Part shown: positions 34,828 through 46,760 of the stretch, one piece after another
Numbering within the stretch: position 1 is the first letter of the stretch
Layout: every line of letters begins with the position of its first letter
Origin: Asanoa sp. WMMD1127
GTDB taxonomy: Bacteria > Actinomycetota > Actinomycetes > Mycobacteriales > Micromonosporaceae
Length of the DNA stretch: 64,000 bases
Assembly: GCF_029626225.1 (NCBI RefSeq)
Contig: NZ_JARUBP010000001.1
Location: 5,890,001-5,954,000 of the forward strand
Reading direction: 5' to 3'
The notes under the pieces: model-generated
What the model saw: the letters and a program-made list of their open reading frames with translations, nothing else
Databases searched by the model: none
What the model was told of the DNA's origin: nothing
Program-made: the position numbers and the translations under genes

Positions 34828-35667
34828 ATGGCTTCGATCGACATTCCGACCCGTACGCTCAACGACGGCCACGAGATGCCCTGGCTCGGCCTCGGCACCT
34901 ATCCCGCGAAGGGCCGCCAGCTGGTCGAGGCGATCCTGGCCGCGGTCGAGTCGGGCTACCGCCTGCTGGACACCGCCTACAACTACGGCAACGAGGACGC
35001 GGTCGGCACCGCGATCCGGGAGAGCGGCCTGCCGCGCGAGGAGTTCTTCGTCACCAGCAAGCTGGCCGGGCGCCATCAGGGAAAGCCGTACGTGCGGGAC
35101 GGTTTCTCAGCGTCGTTGGACCGGCTCGGACTGGACTATGTGGACCTCTACCTCATCCACTGGCCGCTGCCCAAGGTCGGTCGCTACGTCGAGTCCTACG
35201 AGGAGATGCTCGCCCTGCGGCAGGAAGGGCTGATCCGCTCGGTCGGCGTCTCCAACTTCCTCGACGAGCACATCCGGGCCGTGGTCGACGCGACCGGGGT
35301 GGTGCCCGCCGTCGACCAGCTCCAGGTCTCGCCCAACCACGCCCGGGTCGACGTCGTCGACGAGGTGGCCCGGCACGGCACGGTCGTGCAGGCGTGGAGC
35401 CCGCTGGAGCGCAACAGCGGCGTGCTCGAACACCCGACGGTCGTCGGAATCGCCGACCGGCTGCGGATCACCCCGTCGCAGGTCGTGCTGCGCTGGCTGG
35501 TCGACCGCGACATCACCGCCGTGCCGGCCTCCACCAACCCGGACCGCCAGCTGCTCAACGCCGACATCTTCGGCTTCGCCCTCGAACCCGACGACGTCGC
35601 GGCCGTCAACGCCATCGACGTCGGCGCGCCCGTGAAGCAGGACCCGCGTACGTGGGAGGAGTTCTAG
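34828..35667 (+). CDS. Aldo/keto reductase (2,5-diketogluconate-reductase-like)
   Basis: A 279-residue AKR5-type reductase. All four catalytic positions are visible: Asp and Tyr in LLDTAYNYGNE, Lys in VTSKL, His in YLIHWP. It also has the family signature VGVSNFLDEHI and the cofactor segment ITAVPASTNPDRQL. It uses NADPH to reduce small aldehydes or ketones; the substrate is not defined. It follows the TetR gene by 10 bp and may share its transcript. Its TAG stop overlaps that of the permease gene on the other strand (CTAG). Confidence 0.92.
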   Translation: MASIDIPTRTLNDGHEMPWLGLGTYPAKGRQLVEAILAAVESGYRLLDTAYNYGNEDAVGTAIRESGLPREEFFVTSKLAGRHQGKPYVRDGFSASLDRLGLDYVDLYLIHWPLPKVGRYVESYEEMLALRQEGLIRSVGVSNFLDEHIRAVVDATGVVPAVDQLQVSPNHARVDVVDEVARHGTVVQAWSPLERNSGVLEHPTVVGIADRLRITPSQVVLRWLVDRDITAVPASTNPDRQLLNADIFGFALEPDDVAAVNAIDVGAPVKQDPRTWEEF

Positions 35668-37049
35668 CGGTTGAGGCTCGAGTGCCGGCGGCTGTAGGCG
35701 AAGTAGACGGCCAGGCCGAGCAGTAACCAGACGGCGAAGCGCAGCCAGGTGACCGGGCTCAGGTAGGTGATGAGCCAGATCGAGAAGGCGACGCCGATCA
35801 GCGGGACCACCGGCATGAGCGGCAGCCGGAAGGTGCGCGGCAGGTCGGGCCGGCGGTAGCGGAGCACCACGACCGCGACGCAGACGACGATGAAGGCCAG
35901 CAGGATGCCGATGTTGGTGAGCTCGGCGGCCTCCTCGATCGGCAGGAAGCCGGCGATGAGCCCGGAGCCGATGCCGACGATCCAGGTGACCCGGGTGGGC
36001 ACCCTGCGCACCGGGTCCAGCTTGGCGAACCAGCGCGGCAGCAGGCCGTCGCGGCTCATCGAGAACCACACCCGGGTCACGCCGAGCATGAAGGTGAACA
36101 TCACCGTCAGGATGCCGATGATCGCGCCGACCGCGATCACGCTGGCCAGGCCGGACAGCCCGACCGACTCGAACGCCGAGGAGAAGCCGCTCTGCGGGTC
36201 GACGTCGCGGTAGTTCTGCATGCCGGTCAGCACCAGCGTGGCCAGCACGTACAACACCATCGAGATGGCCAGTGAGTAGATGATGGCCTTCGGCATGTGC
36301 CGGCGCGCGTCGCGCGACTCCTCGGCCGCCGTGCTCATCGCGTCGTAGCCGAACACGGCGAAGAACACGGTCGCGGCGCCGGTGATCGCCCCGCCGACGC
36401 CGAACGGGAAGAACGGCGTGTAGTTGGCGGTCTTCACGTGGAAGAAGCCGACGACGATCACCAGCAGGACGACGGCCACCTTGAGGCCGACGACGAACGT
36501 CTCGAACCGCGCGGCGCTGCGGATGCCGAGGGTGAGCAGGTAGGCGATCAACAGGCAGAGCACGAGGGCGAACAGGTCGACCACGTGACCCTCGCCGGTG
36601 CCGGGCGCGCCGAGCATCCAGTCCGGCAGGTCGGCGCCGAGCTGGTTGACCAGGAAGCCGAAGTAGCCGGAGATGCCGATCGCCACGACGGCGACGATCG
36701 CGGTGTATTCGAGCAGGAGGTCCCAGCCGATGAACCAGGCCGCCAGCTCGCCCAGCACCGCGTAGCCGTAGGTGTAGGCGGACCCCGCCTGCGGGATGAG
36801 CCCCGCGAACTCGGCATAGGACAGCGCGGCGGCGGCGCTCGCCACGCCCGCGATCAGGAACGAGACCAGTACGGCCGGGCCGGCGGTCTCGTTGGCCACG
36901 GCGCCGGCGAGGGCGAAGATGCCCGCGCCGATGATGCCGCCGACGCCGATCGCGGTCAGCTGCCAGAGTCCCAGCGTCCGTGACAGGCCGGTGTCCGCGG
37001 TCTCCGCGGCCTCGACCGGCTTGCGCCGGAACAGTCCAGACTCGCGCAC
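35664..37049 (-). CDS. APC-superfamily amino acid permease (cationic amino acid transporter type)
   Basis: A 461-residue membrane transporter. After a short cytoplasmic head the first helix has the family motif LTAIGVGGIIGAGIFALAG, and about twelve membrane helices follow, with the conserved GYDAMSTAAEESRDARRHMP loop near residue 245 and TRVWFSMSRDGLLP near 315. This is the CAT (TC 2.A.3.3) branch, usually cationic or general amino-acid uptake. The GTG at 37049 has GGAGGG at proper spacing and is preferred to an upstream ATG (MSMSSVW) with no ribosome site. Single gene with no linked enzyme to indicate its substrate. Confidence 0.9.
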   Translation of the reverse strand: MRESGLFRRKPVEAAETADTGLSRTLGLWQLTAIGVGGIIGAGIFALAGAVANETAGPAVLVSFLIAGVASAAAALSYAEFAGLIPQAGSAYTYGYAVLGELAAWFIGWDLLLEYTAIVAVVAIGISGYFGFLVNQLGADLPDWMLGAPGTGEGHVVDLFALVLCLLIAYLLTLGIRSAARFETFVVGLKVAVVLLVIVVGFFHVKTANYTPFFPFGVGGAITGAATVFFAVFGYDAMSTAAEESRDARRHMPKAIIYSLAISMVLYVLATLVLTGMQNYRDVDPQSGFSSAFESVGLSGLASVIAVGAIIGILTVMFTFMLGVTRVWFSMSRDGLLPRWFAKLDPVRRVPTRVTWIVGIGSGLIAGFLPIEEAAELTNIGILLAFIVVCVAVVVLRYRRPDLPRTFRLPLMPVVPLIGVAFSIWLITYLSPVTWLRFAVWLLLGLAVYFAYSRRHSSLNR

Positions 37050-37177
37050 GGGTCGCTCCCTCCACACCGAGGACATCGACATATAGCAATCTAGTCGGCC
37101 TAAGAGCATTCGCAAGTCTGGATTAGATGAGCGTTAATTCGCGGTCGCTCCGCCGGCCGTCCGGCTACCTTGTTGGC

Positions 37178-37414
37178 GTGTCCGAGCCCAGCCACCGCGC
37201 CGTGGTCGTCCGCCGGCTGCTGCGGGCCGGCTTCATCGCGCTGGCCGTCGTGGTCGTGACCGTGCTGTTCTTCGCGCCGTCGGCCGAGGGGCGGGCCCGG
37301 CCGCCGGTCGCCGATCCGGGCGCGTGGCCGATGGTCTCCCTGGTCGCGCTGGCCGTGCTCGCGATCGTGGTGCCGGCCAGCCTCGTGGTGCTGGTGCTGC
37401 GCCGCCGGTACTAG
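37178..37414 (+). CDS. Small two-helix membrane protein
   Basis: A 78-residue protein of unknown function with two membrane helices (FIALAVVVVTVLFFAP and VSLVALAVLAIVVPASLVVLVL) separated by a short Pro/Ala loop, and a basic C-terminus RRRY. The GTG start begins MSEPSHRAVV; an in-frame ATG 17 codons upstream is possible. No clear ribosome site precedes either, so it may be leaderless. It is an isolated gene between divergent and downstream neighbours. Confidence 0.55.
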   Translation: MSEPSHRAVVVRRLLRAGFIALAVVVVTVLFFAPSAEGRARPPVADPGAWPMVSLVALAVLAIVVPASLVVLVLRRRY

Positions 37415-37481
37415 CGTCTGTCGTGGGAGCTGCGTCACCGTACCGTCGCATGATCTTGGGTTTTGTGATGATGTTGCCGGT

Positions 37482-38618
37482 GTGATCGTGACCCGACGGG
37501 GGCTGGTCGGCAGCGCCGTGGCCGCGGCGGTGACCGGCGCGTTCGGCACCGCCGGCGCCGGCTACTACTTCTCGGGCGAGCTGCTCGGCGTCTCGCACAC
37601 GCAGGAGCTCGCCGTGCGGGTGCTGGCGGTGGCGGGCGACGAGGTGCGGCTGCGCCGCGACGTCGACACCGTGAAGCCGATCGAGCTCGGGCTGATCTGG
37701 CCGGAGGGCGCGGCCCGGTTGACGCCTGCGGTGCGGCTGGCCGGCAACGCCGTCGTGCGCCGGGTCGCCGAGGTGGAGCTTGGTGCGCTGCGGCCGGGGC
37801 TGGCGGCGGCGGTGGACTACAACGTGTTCAGCACCGACCCGAAGGCGGCGTTCGGGCTGGACTTCGCGACCGTCGCGGTGCCCGGTGAGCTCGGCGAGCT
37901 GCCGGCCTGGCTGGTGCCGTCGCCCGGCGGCGCCGGGGTGTGGGCGATCGCGATGCACGGTCGGGGCGCGACCCGGCACGAGGCGCTGCGCGTGCTGCCG
38001 TCCGTGGTGGACGCCGGTCTGTCCACATTGGTGATCGGCTACCGCAACGACCCGGACGCGCCGGCGAGCCCGGACGGCTACTACCACCTCGGCGACACGG
38101 AGTGGCGGGACCTGGCCGCGGCGATCCGGTACGCCCGCGACGGCGGCGCCACCGGGGTCGTCCTGTTCGGCTGGTCGATGGGCGGCGGCGCGACGCTGAC
38201 CGCGCTGCGCCGGCTGCCGGTGGCGGACGCGGCGCTGGTGCGCGGGCTGGTGCTCGACAGCCCGGTGCTGTCCTGGGACGCCGTGATCGACTACCAGGCG
38301 GAGTTGCGCCACCTGCCCGCGCCGATCACCTGGTCGGCGAAGCGCTTCACGGAGTGGCGGGGTTCGCTCTCGCTGGCGCGCCTCGACCAGCACCCGGGCG
38401 ACCTGACCGTGCCGGCGCTGCTCTTCGTCGACGAGGCGGACCAGCTGGTGCGCACGGACCGGGCACACGCGTACGCGTCGGCCCGGCCGGACCTGGTGAC
38501 GCTGGTGTCGACCCGCGACGGCGGCCATGTCGCGTCGTGGAACGTGGACCCCTCGGGGTACGCGGCCGCGGTGACCACGTTCCTCGAGCGCGTCGCTTCC
38601 GCCACGCGGGCGCGCTGA
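37482..38618 (+). CDS. Alpha/beta hydrolase with N-terminal membrane anchor
   Basis: A 378-residue alpha/beta hydrolase. An N-terminal helix (RRGLVGSAVAAAVTGAFGTA) anchors or exports it. The nucleophile elbow is GWSMGGG near residue 228, the acid lies in LFVDEADQLV and the His in DGGHVASW, all in proper order, preceded by AIAMHGRGATRHEALR for the oxyanion side. The substrate is unknown, probably an acyl ester. GTG start; a second GTG two codons on is an alternative. No operon partner. Confidence 0.85.
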   Translation: MIVTRRGLVGSAVAAAVTGAFGTAGAGYYFSGELLGVSHTQELAVRVLAVAGDEVRLRRDVDTVKPIELGLIWPEGAARLTPAVRLAGNAVVRRVAEVELGALRPGLAAAVDYNVFSTDPKAAFGLDFATVAVPGELGELPAWLVPSPGGAGVWAIAMHGRGATRHEALRVLPSVVDAGLSTLVIGYRNDPDAPASPDGYYHLGDTEWRDLAAAIRYARDGGATGVVLFGWSMGGGATLTALRRLPVADAALVRGLVLDSPVLSWDAVIDYQAELRHLPAPITWSAKRFTEWRGSLSLARLDQHPGDLTVPALLFVDEADQLVRTDRAHAYASARPDLVTLVSTRDGGHVASWNVDPSGYAAAVTTFLERVASATRAR

Positions 38619-38683
38619 CGACGTTCTTCGGCCCGCCGCGGCGGGCGTCTCAGCCGGTGGGTCGGCGTGCGGGTGCGGCGCGG

Positions 38684-39110
38684 TCAGGTGTGGGCCTTTG
38701 CCGGTGGGCCGGCGATCAAGGTGCGTAGGTCGGCGAACGACGCGCGGATGATGGCCGGCAGGTCCGGCTCGCCGGGGTCGCGGACCCAGCGCTCGAAGGC
38801 CACCCGGAACACCGCCATCGCGGCCTGGCTCGTCAGGCTGGCCGCCGGTTCAGGGATGCCGCGGTCGCGGAGGGCGGCCGCCAGCGTCGTGGCCAGCGTC
38901 GCCAGCTTGATCAACTCGCGTTCCTGCAGCTCAGGGGTCGCGTCGATGATGGCCTGACGCCGGCGGGAGTGGTCGTGGCGGCCGTCGAAGATCGCGCCCA
39001 CGGATCCGAGGGCCGCGGTCACCAGGTCGATCGGCGCGGCGCCGGCGGGAGCGGCGGCGACCGGGCCGACCAGGGCCTCCGTCAGGGCCTCGAGCCGCCG
39101 AAGAGCCGCC
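38684..39110 (-). pseudogene. TetR-family regulator remnant lacking the DNA-binding domain
   Basis: About 142 residues match the C-terminal ligand domain of MftR/TetR-type regulators (LQERELIKLATLATTLAAAL ... LTSQAAMAVFRVAFERWVRD). The N-terminal helix-turn-helix is absent. Reading upstream, the frame runs into sequence that on the opposite strand encodes the end of an SDR protein, so the first residues of the open frame are foreign. A regulator without its HTH cannot bind DNA. It appears to be one half of a deletion scar in a divergent TetR/SDR gene pair. Confidence 0.75.
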
Positions 39111-39116
39111 GTGACC

Positions 39117-39200
39117 AGCGACCTGCTGCACTGGCACCCGACCCAGCCGGGCCTCGTCGACGACCTGGACAAGGGCCACTACTTCAGCGGCGTGCGCTGA
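39117..39200 (+). pseudogene. 3' fragment of an NAD(P)-dependent epimerase/SDR gene
   Basis: Only 27 codons and a stop remain (SDLLHWHPTQPGLVDDLDKG then HYFSGVR). The DLL-W-PTQPGL-DDLD-GHYF pattern is the typical C-terminus of extended SDR/NAD-epimerase proteins often found divergent from TetR regulators. It abuts the TetR remnant within about ten bases. The rest of the gene, its promoter and the TetR N-terminus are missing. Confidence 0.65.
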
Positions 39201-39294
39201 GGGGCAGGGTCAGTCCCGAAGTCTTGACCCGGCTGCGGCGGCCCAGCCGACGCCTGGGCCTCGCCTCGCTGCGGCCACGACGTCGAGACAGAGG

Positions 39295-39477
39295 CTAGGG
39301 ATAGCGCCAGTGGCTGTCGTCCAAGTGGTTCTCCGGGCGGAGTGGACGCTGGTCGGTCTCGTGGAGCTCGACCAGGTCCTCCGGTAGCACCCGGGCCGGC
39401 AGCTCGCCGAACCGGACATGCCGAAGGAAGGCGGCCTCCTCGTCGGTGAACAGCACGTGCTCGTCCTCGTCGGCCAC
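39295..39477 (-). CDS. Small acidic protein of unknown function
   Basis: A 60-residue soluble protein, acidic at the start (MADEDEHVLFTDEEAAFLRH) and ending DDSHWRYP. Not recognised. The GTG start has AAGGGGG six bases upstream, a good ribosome site, which supports it being real. It lies downstream of the beta-galactosidase gene on the same strand with 47 bp between them and could be the tail of that operon. Confidence 0.6.
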   Translation of the reverse strand: MADEDEHVLFTDEEAAFLRHVRFGELPARVLPEDLVELHETDQRPLRPENHLDDSHWRYP

Positions 39478-39524
39478 GGCGCACCCCCTTGGGCTCATTG
39501 TGCGCCGCGGGGGCGGCCGTCCGC

Positions 39525-43129
<3,605 letters not shown>

Positions 43130-43189
43130 TATCGGCTCATCCTGCCATGCGCCGCGCGACGCCGCCGAGGCCCGGAATAGGCTGCGATC

Positions 43190-43840
43190 ATGGCCGACAT
43201 CACCAGCCCGGCGATCAGCGACTACCTGCTCGCCCACTCCTCGCCCGCCGACGACCTGCTCCGCGAGCTCGCCGCCGAGACCACGCGGACGTTCCCGGAC
43301 GCGGCCGGGATGCAGATCTCGCACGACGAGGGTGAGCTGCTCACCATGCTCGTCCAGCTGGTCGGCGCGACGAAGGCGGTCGAGGTCGGTGTGTTCACCG
43401 GCTACTCGTCGATCTGCATCGCCCGCGGCCTGGCGCCCGGCGGCTCGCTGCTGGCCTGCGACGTGAGTGACGACTGGACCTCGGTCGCCCGCCGCTACTG
43501 GGACCGGGCCGGCGTCGCCGACCGGATCGAGCTGCGGATCGCGCCGGCGATCGAGACGCTGCGGGCGCTGCCGACCGACGAGGACATCGACTTCGCGTTC
43601 GTCGACGCCGACAAGCCGGGCTACCCGGCCTACTACGCGGAGCTCGTGACGCGGCTGCGGCCCGGCGGCCTGATCGTGCTCGACAACGTGCTGCGCGGCG
43701 GCCGGGTGGTCGACCCGAACGCCGCGGGCGAGGGCGACGTCGCGATCCGTCAGGTCAACGAAGCGGTGGTCGCCGACCCGCGGGTCAGCGTGGTCATGCT
43801 GCCGGTGCGCGACGGCGTCACGCTCATCCGCAAGCGCTGA
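43190..43840 (+). CDS. Class I O-methyltransferase (CCoAOMT-like)
   Basis: A 216-residue SAM-dependent O-methyltransferase, cation-dependent CCoAOMT/catechol type. The SAM motif is VEVGVFTGYSSICIARGL near residue 65, followed by LLACDVSDDW, the metal-site region DIDFAFVDADKPGYPAYY near 140, and RPGGLIVLDNVLRGG. Full family length, cytoplasmic. The acceptor is unknown. Divergent from the lactonase operon with 60 bp between. Its last 17 bases overlap the 3' end of the convergent small gene. Confidence 0.93.
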   Translation: MADITSPAISDYLLAHSSPADDLLRELAAETTRTFPDAAGMQISHDEGELLTMLVQLVGATKAVEVGVFTGYSSICIARGLAPGGSLLACDVSDDWTSVARRYWDRAGVADRIELRIAPAIETLRALPTDEDIDFAFVDADKPGYPAYYAELVTRLRPGGLIVLDNVLRGGRVVDPNAAGEGDVAIRQVNEAVVADPRVSVVMLPVRDGVTLIRKR

Positions 43841-44069
43841 TCGGCTGCTGCTCGTCCGGGCCCGGCCGGGTCGTGAGGTCGAGCGCCGCCCGGAGGCGTT
43901 CGGCGTCCGCGACGGCCAGCCGGAAGGACGCCCGGCAGAACACGCCGGACCAGAGCGAGAGCACCACCATGTCGCGGTCGGTGTGGACGCTGACCCGCAT
44001 GGTCCGGCCGCCGTCGCGTACGTCGTCGAACGTGTCGCCGACCCCGGGGAACGGGTAGACCTCACCCAT
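43824..44069 (-). CDS. Small conserved-type protein of unknown function
   Basis: An 81-residue protein beginning MGEVYPFPGVGDTFDDVRDG, with a central beta-rich segment TMRVSVHTDRDMVVLSLW, then FRLAVADAERLRAAL. It has the look of a small actinomycete single-domain protein that is conserved but uncharacterised, and I cannot give a function. The ATG is chosen as the start of this compact fold; the frame extends 5' with arginine-rich sequence typical of non-coding. It is convergent with, and overlaps, the methyltransferase gene. Confidence 0.65.
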   Translation of the reverse strand: MGEVYPFPGVGDTFDDVRDGGRTMRVSVHTDRDMVVLSLWSGVFCRASFRLAVADAERLRAALDLTTRPGPDEQQPISACG

Positions 44070-44128
44070 GGATCGAGGATGCCGGAAGCGGGCCCGGGAG
44101 GGAACCCTCGTTCGGTAACGTCGCATCC

Positions 44129-45106
44129 GTGGCATCCCAGGTCAAAGTGCCACCAAACATCTTCGGCATGCCGTTCGGACTGACCGGCCTGGCGCAGGTT
44201 TGGGCGATCGCGGAGTCGTTCGGCGTCACCCCGGCGGGGGTCACCGACGCGCTGCTCATCCTGGCCGCCGCCGTCTGGGTGCTCTGCTGCCTGCTCTACT
44301 TCAGCCGGCCGCGGGACGTGCGCGCGGACGCGCTCGACAACATCGGGGCGCCGTTCATCGCGCTGGCCTTCATCATCCCGATGCCGCTCGCCGCCCTCGG
44401 CCTGCAACCCCGGGCGCACACCGCCGCCGTGGTGGTGGTCGACGTCTTCCTGACCCTCACCGTCCTCTACGGAGGCTGGCTGACCGGCCAGTGGATCTAC
44501 GGGCCGGTGGACGCGGCCAAGATCCATCCCGGCTACTTCCTGCCGACCGTCGCCGGTGGACTGGTCGCCTCCGCCGCCGCGACCGCCGTGGGGCAACGGC
44601 GGCTCGGCGAGTTCATGTTCGGGCTGGGCCTGATCTGCTGGCTGGTGTTCGGCTCGGTCATCATGAACCGGCTGTTCGTCAACCCGTGGTACCCGCCGCC
44701 GCTCGTGCCCACGCTGGCCATCGAGGTGGCGCCGGCGCCGGTGGCGAACCTGGCCTACTTCGCGCTCGACGGCCGGCGGATCGACGCGTTCGCCGCGGCC
44801 CTGGCCGGCTACGGCATGCTGCTCGTGCTCGCCCAGTTCCGCTTCCTGCCGGCGTACGCCCGCCTGAGGTTCGGTCCGCCGTTGTGGGCCTTCACCTTCG
44901 CCTATGCCGCCGTGGCGAGCGTCTTCCTGTTCTGGATCAACCTCGGGCGGCCGCCGGGGCAGCGCGCGCTGAGCTGGCTCGTGCTCGGCGCGATCACGCT
45001 GCTGGTCGGCGGCATCGCCGTGCGGACGGTGGTCGCGGTCGCGCGCGGCCGTTACTTTCCGCCACGGGCGACGCCGCCGCCGGCGGGCGTCATTGGAAAA
45101 GCTTGA
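44129..45106 (+). CDS. TehA/SLAC1-family (TDT) membrane transporter
   Basis: A 325-residue membrane protein with about ten helices. It begins with the family signature FGMPFGLTGLAQVWAIAE and continues with LGLICWLVFGSVIMNRLF and LAQFRFLPAYARLRFGPPLWAFTFAYAA, as in TehA/SLAC1 anion channels and C4-dicarboxylate carriers. The gate residue cannot be judged by eye. GTG start; no strong ribosome site. Its 3' end overlaps the short gene for the MFS small subunit on the other strand. The neighbourhood of an OFA-type carrier hints at organic-acid handling. Confidence 0.88.
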   Translation: MASQVKVPPNIFGMPFGLTGLAQVWAIAESFGVTPAGVTDALLILAAAVWVLCCLLYFSRPRDVRADALDNIGAPFIALAFIIPMPLAALGLQPRAHTAAVVVVDVFLTLTVLYGGWLTGQWIYGPVDAAKIHPGYFLPTVAGGLVASAAATAVGQRRLGEFMFGLGLICWLVFGSVIMNRLFVNPWYPPPLVPTLAIEVAPAPVANLAYFALDGRRIDAFAAALAGYGMLLVLAQFRFLPAYARLRFGPPLWAFTFAYAAVASVFLFWINLGRPPGQRALSWLVLGAITLLVGGIAVRTVVAVARGRYFPPRATPPPAGVIGKA

Positions 45107-45188
45107 CCGCCGTGATCACGGTCTGCACCACCCCGTAGCCCAGGAGAACCGCCACCAAGGCCCAGGACACCACCAGTCGCGCAGTCAT
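45090..45188 (-). CDS. 32-residue MFS transporter small subunit
   Basis: A very short gene encoding MTARLVVSWALVAVLLGYG, then VVQTVITAVKLFQ: a single membrane helix with a basic start. This matches the small single-helix proteins annotated beside OFA-family MFS carriers as 'MFS transporter small subunit'. The ATG overlaps the stop of the MFS gene (ATGA), so it is translationally coupled, which supports it being real despite its length. It probably packs against the 12-helix carrier; its role in stability or transport is inferred. It overlaps the end of the convergent TehA-like gene by 17 bp. Confidence 0.75.
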   Translation of the reverse strand: MTARLVVSWALVAVLLGYGVVQTVITAVKLFQ

Positions 45189-46618
45189 GCCGTCGCCCCC
45201 TTCACGGGCTCGGTCGGTTTCGCCTGGGCCGGCACGCTCGTGGGTTCGTCGTGACCGGTCTCGTGGTAGCGCTCCGGCACCGGCCGGATCAGCAGGTTGG
45301 CGACGAACCCGATCGCGAGGACGCCGACCATGGTGAACAGCGCCGGCCGGTACGCCTCGGCGGTCAGCGAGCCCGGCTTGCCCTGCGCGTCGAGGAACCC
45401 GTTGATGATCAGCGGGCCCGCGACGCCCGCCGCCGACCAGGCGGTCAGCAGCCGGCCGTGGATCGCGCCCACCTGGTAGGTGCCGAACAGGTCACGCAGG
45501 TAGGCCGGGACCGTGGCGAAACCGCCGCCGTAGAACGACAGGATCACGCCCGCGAGCAGCACGAACAGCGCGGTCGCGGAGTGGCCGAGCGAGGCCAGCA
45601 GCGCGTAGAGCACCATGCCGACGCCGAGGTAGACCATGTAGATCGGCTTGCGCCCGATCACGTCCGAGGTGGAGGACCAGGCGAACCGGCCGGCCATGTT
45701 GAACAGCGACAGCACGCCGACGAAGCCGGCCGCCGCGGCGACGCTGACGCTGGACGTCGTGCCGTCCCGGAAGAAGTCCTGGATCATCGGGCTCGCCTGT
45801 TCGAGGATGCCGATGCCGGCGGTCACGTTGCAGAACAGCACGATCCAGAGCAGCCAGAACGAGCGGGTCCTGATCGCGTTGGCGGCCGACACGCTCGCGG
45901 TGGTGACCAGCGGCTTGGCGGCCACGGTGGCCGGGTCGAAGCCCTCCGGTCGCCAGCCCTCGGCCGGCACCCGCACGTTGAAGACCCCGAACATCATGAT
46001 CAGGAAGTACGCGATGCCGAGCGTCAGGAAGAGCGCCACCAGCGCCCCGCCCGAGGCGACCGAGGTGGCGACGTTGGGGTCGTACCCGGAGTCGTAGAAC
46101 GACAGCAGCTGGCGCGAGGCCGGGCCGGCGATCAGCGCGCCGCCGCCGAAGCCCATGATGGCCAACCCCGTGGCCAGGCCGGGCCGGTCCGGGAACCACT
46201 TGATCAGGGTCGACACCGGGGAGATGTAGCCGATGCCGAGGCCGATGCCGCCGATCGCGCCGTACCCGAGGTAGACGAGCCAGAGCTGTTCGGTGGCGAT
46301 GCCGAGCGCGCTGACGAGGAAGCCGGCCGCCCAGAACGAGGCGGAGACGAACATGGCCTTGCGCGGGCCGTTGTTCTCCACCCAGGTGCCGGCCACCGCC
46401 GCGGACAGGCCGAGCATCACGATCGCGATGCTGAAGATGATGCCGATCGCGGTCTGGCTGGTGCCGAAGTGCGCGACGAACGAGTTCTTGTAGACGCTGG
46501 TCGCGTACGCCTGGCCGATGCACAGGTGGACGGAGAGCGCCGCGGGGGGAATCAGCCACCTGCTGAACCCCGGTGGCGCGATGGTGTGCTCACGATCGAG
46601 AGCGGATAACAGGGCCAT
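45185..46618 (-). CDS. OFA-family MFS transporter (oxalate/formate antiporter-like)
   Basis: A 477-residue major facilitator with 12 predicted helices. OFA features are visible: long N-terminal region ending IPPAALSVHLCIGQAYATSVYK, the loop ENNGPRKAMFVSA, GIGLGIGYISPVSTLIKWFPDRPGLATG in helix 4-5, and WSSTSDVIGRKPIYMVYLG in the second half. The family exchanges small carboxylates such as oxalate, formate or pyruvate. ATG with CAGGAGG upstream. It is followed by its coupled small subunit. Divergent from an aminotransferase across 142 bp. The C-terminus is a long cytoplasmic tail. Confidence 0.92.
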   Translation of the reverse strand: MALLSALDREHTIAPPGFSRWLIPPAALSVHLCIGQAYATSVYKNSFVAHFGTSQTAIGIIFSIAIVMLGLSAAVAGTWVENNGPRKAMFVSASFWAAGFLVSALGIATEQLWLVYLGYGAIGGIGLGIGYISPVSTLIKWFPDRPGLATGLAIMGFGGGALIAGPASRQLLSFYDSGYDPNVATSVASGGALVALFLTLGIAYFLIMMFGVFNVRVPAEGWRPEGFDPATVAAKPLVTTASVSAANAIRTRSFWLLWIVLFCNVTAGIGILEQASPMIQDFFRDGTTSSVSVAAAAGFVGVLSLFNMAGRFAWSSTSDVIGRKPIYMVYLGVGMVLYALLASLGHSATALFVLLAGVILSFYGGGFATVPAYLRDLFGTYQVGAIHGRLLTAWSAAGVAGPLIINGFLDAQGKPGSLTAEAYRPALFTMVGVLAIGFVANLLIRPVPERYHETGHDEPTSVPAQAKPTEPVKGATA

Positions 46619-46760
46619 GGTGTGCCTCCTGCCGCATGAACCGTTTCGATGCTAAGACGATCATGGATGCTTCGCATTTCGGGGCGAGCGGGGTTACCCC
46701 CGCGGCGGGCGGTCATGCCGGCGCGTTGACCGGCGCGCCGTTGCTGGTCAGGATCGGCGG

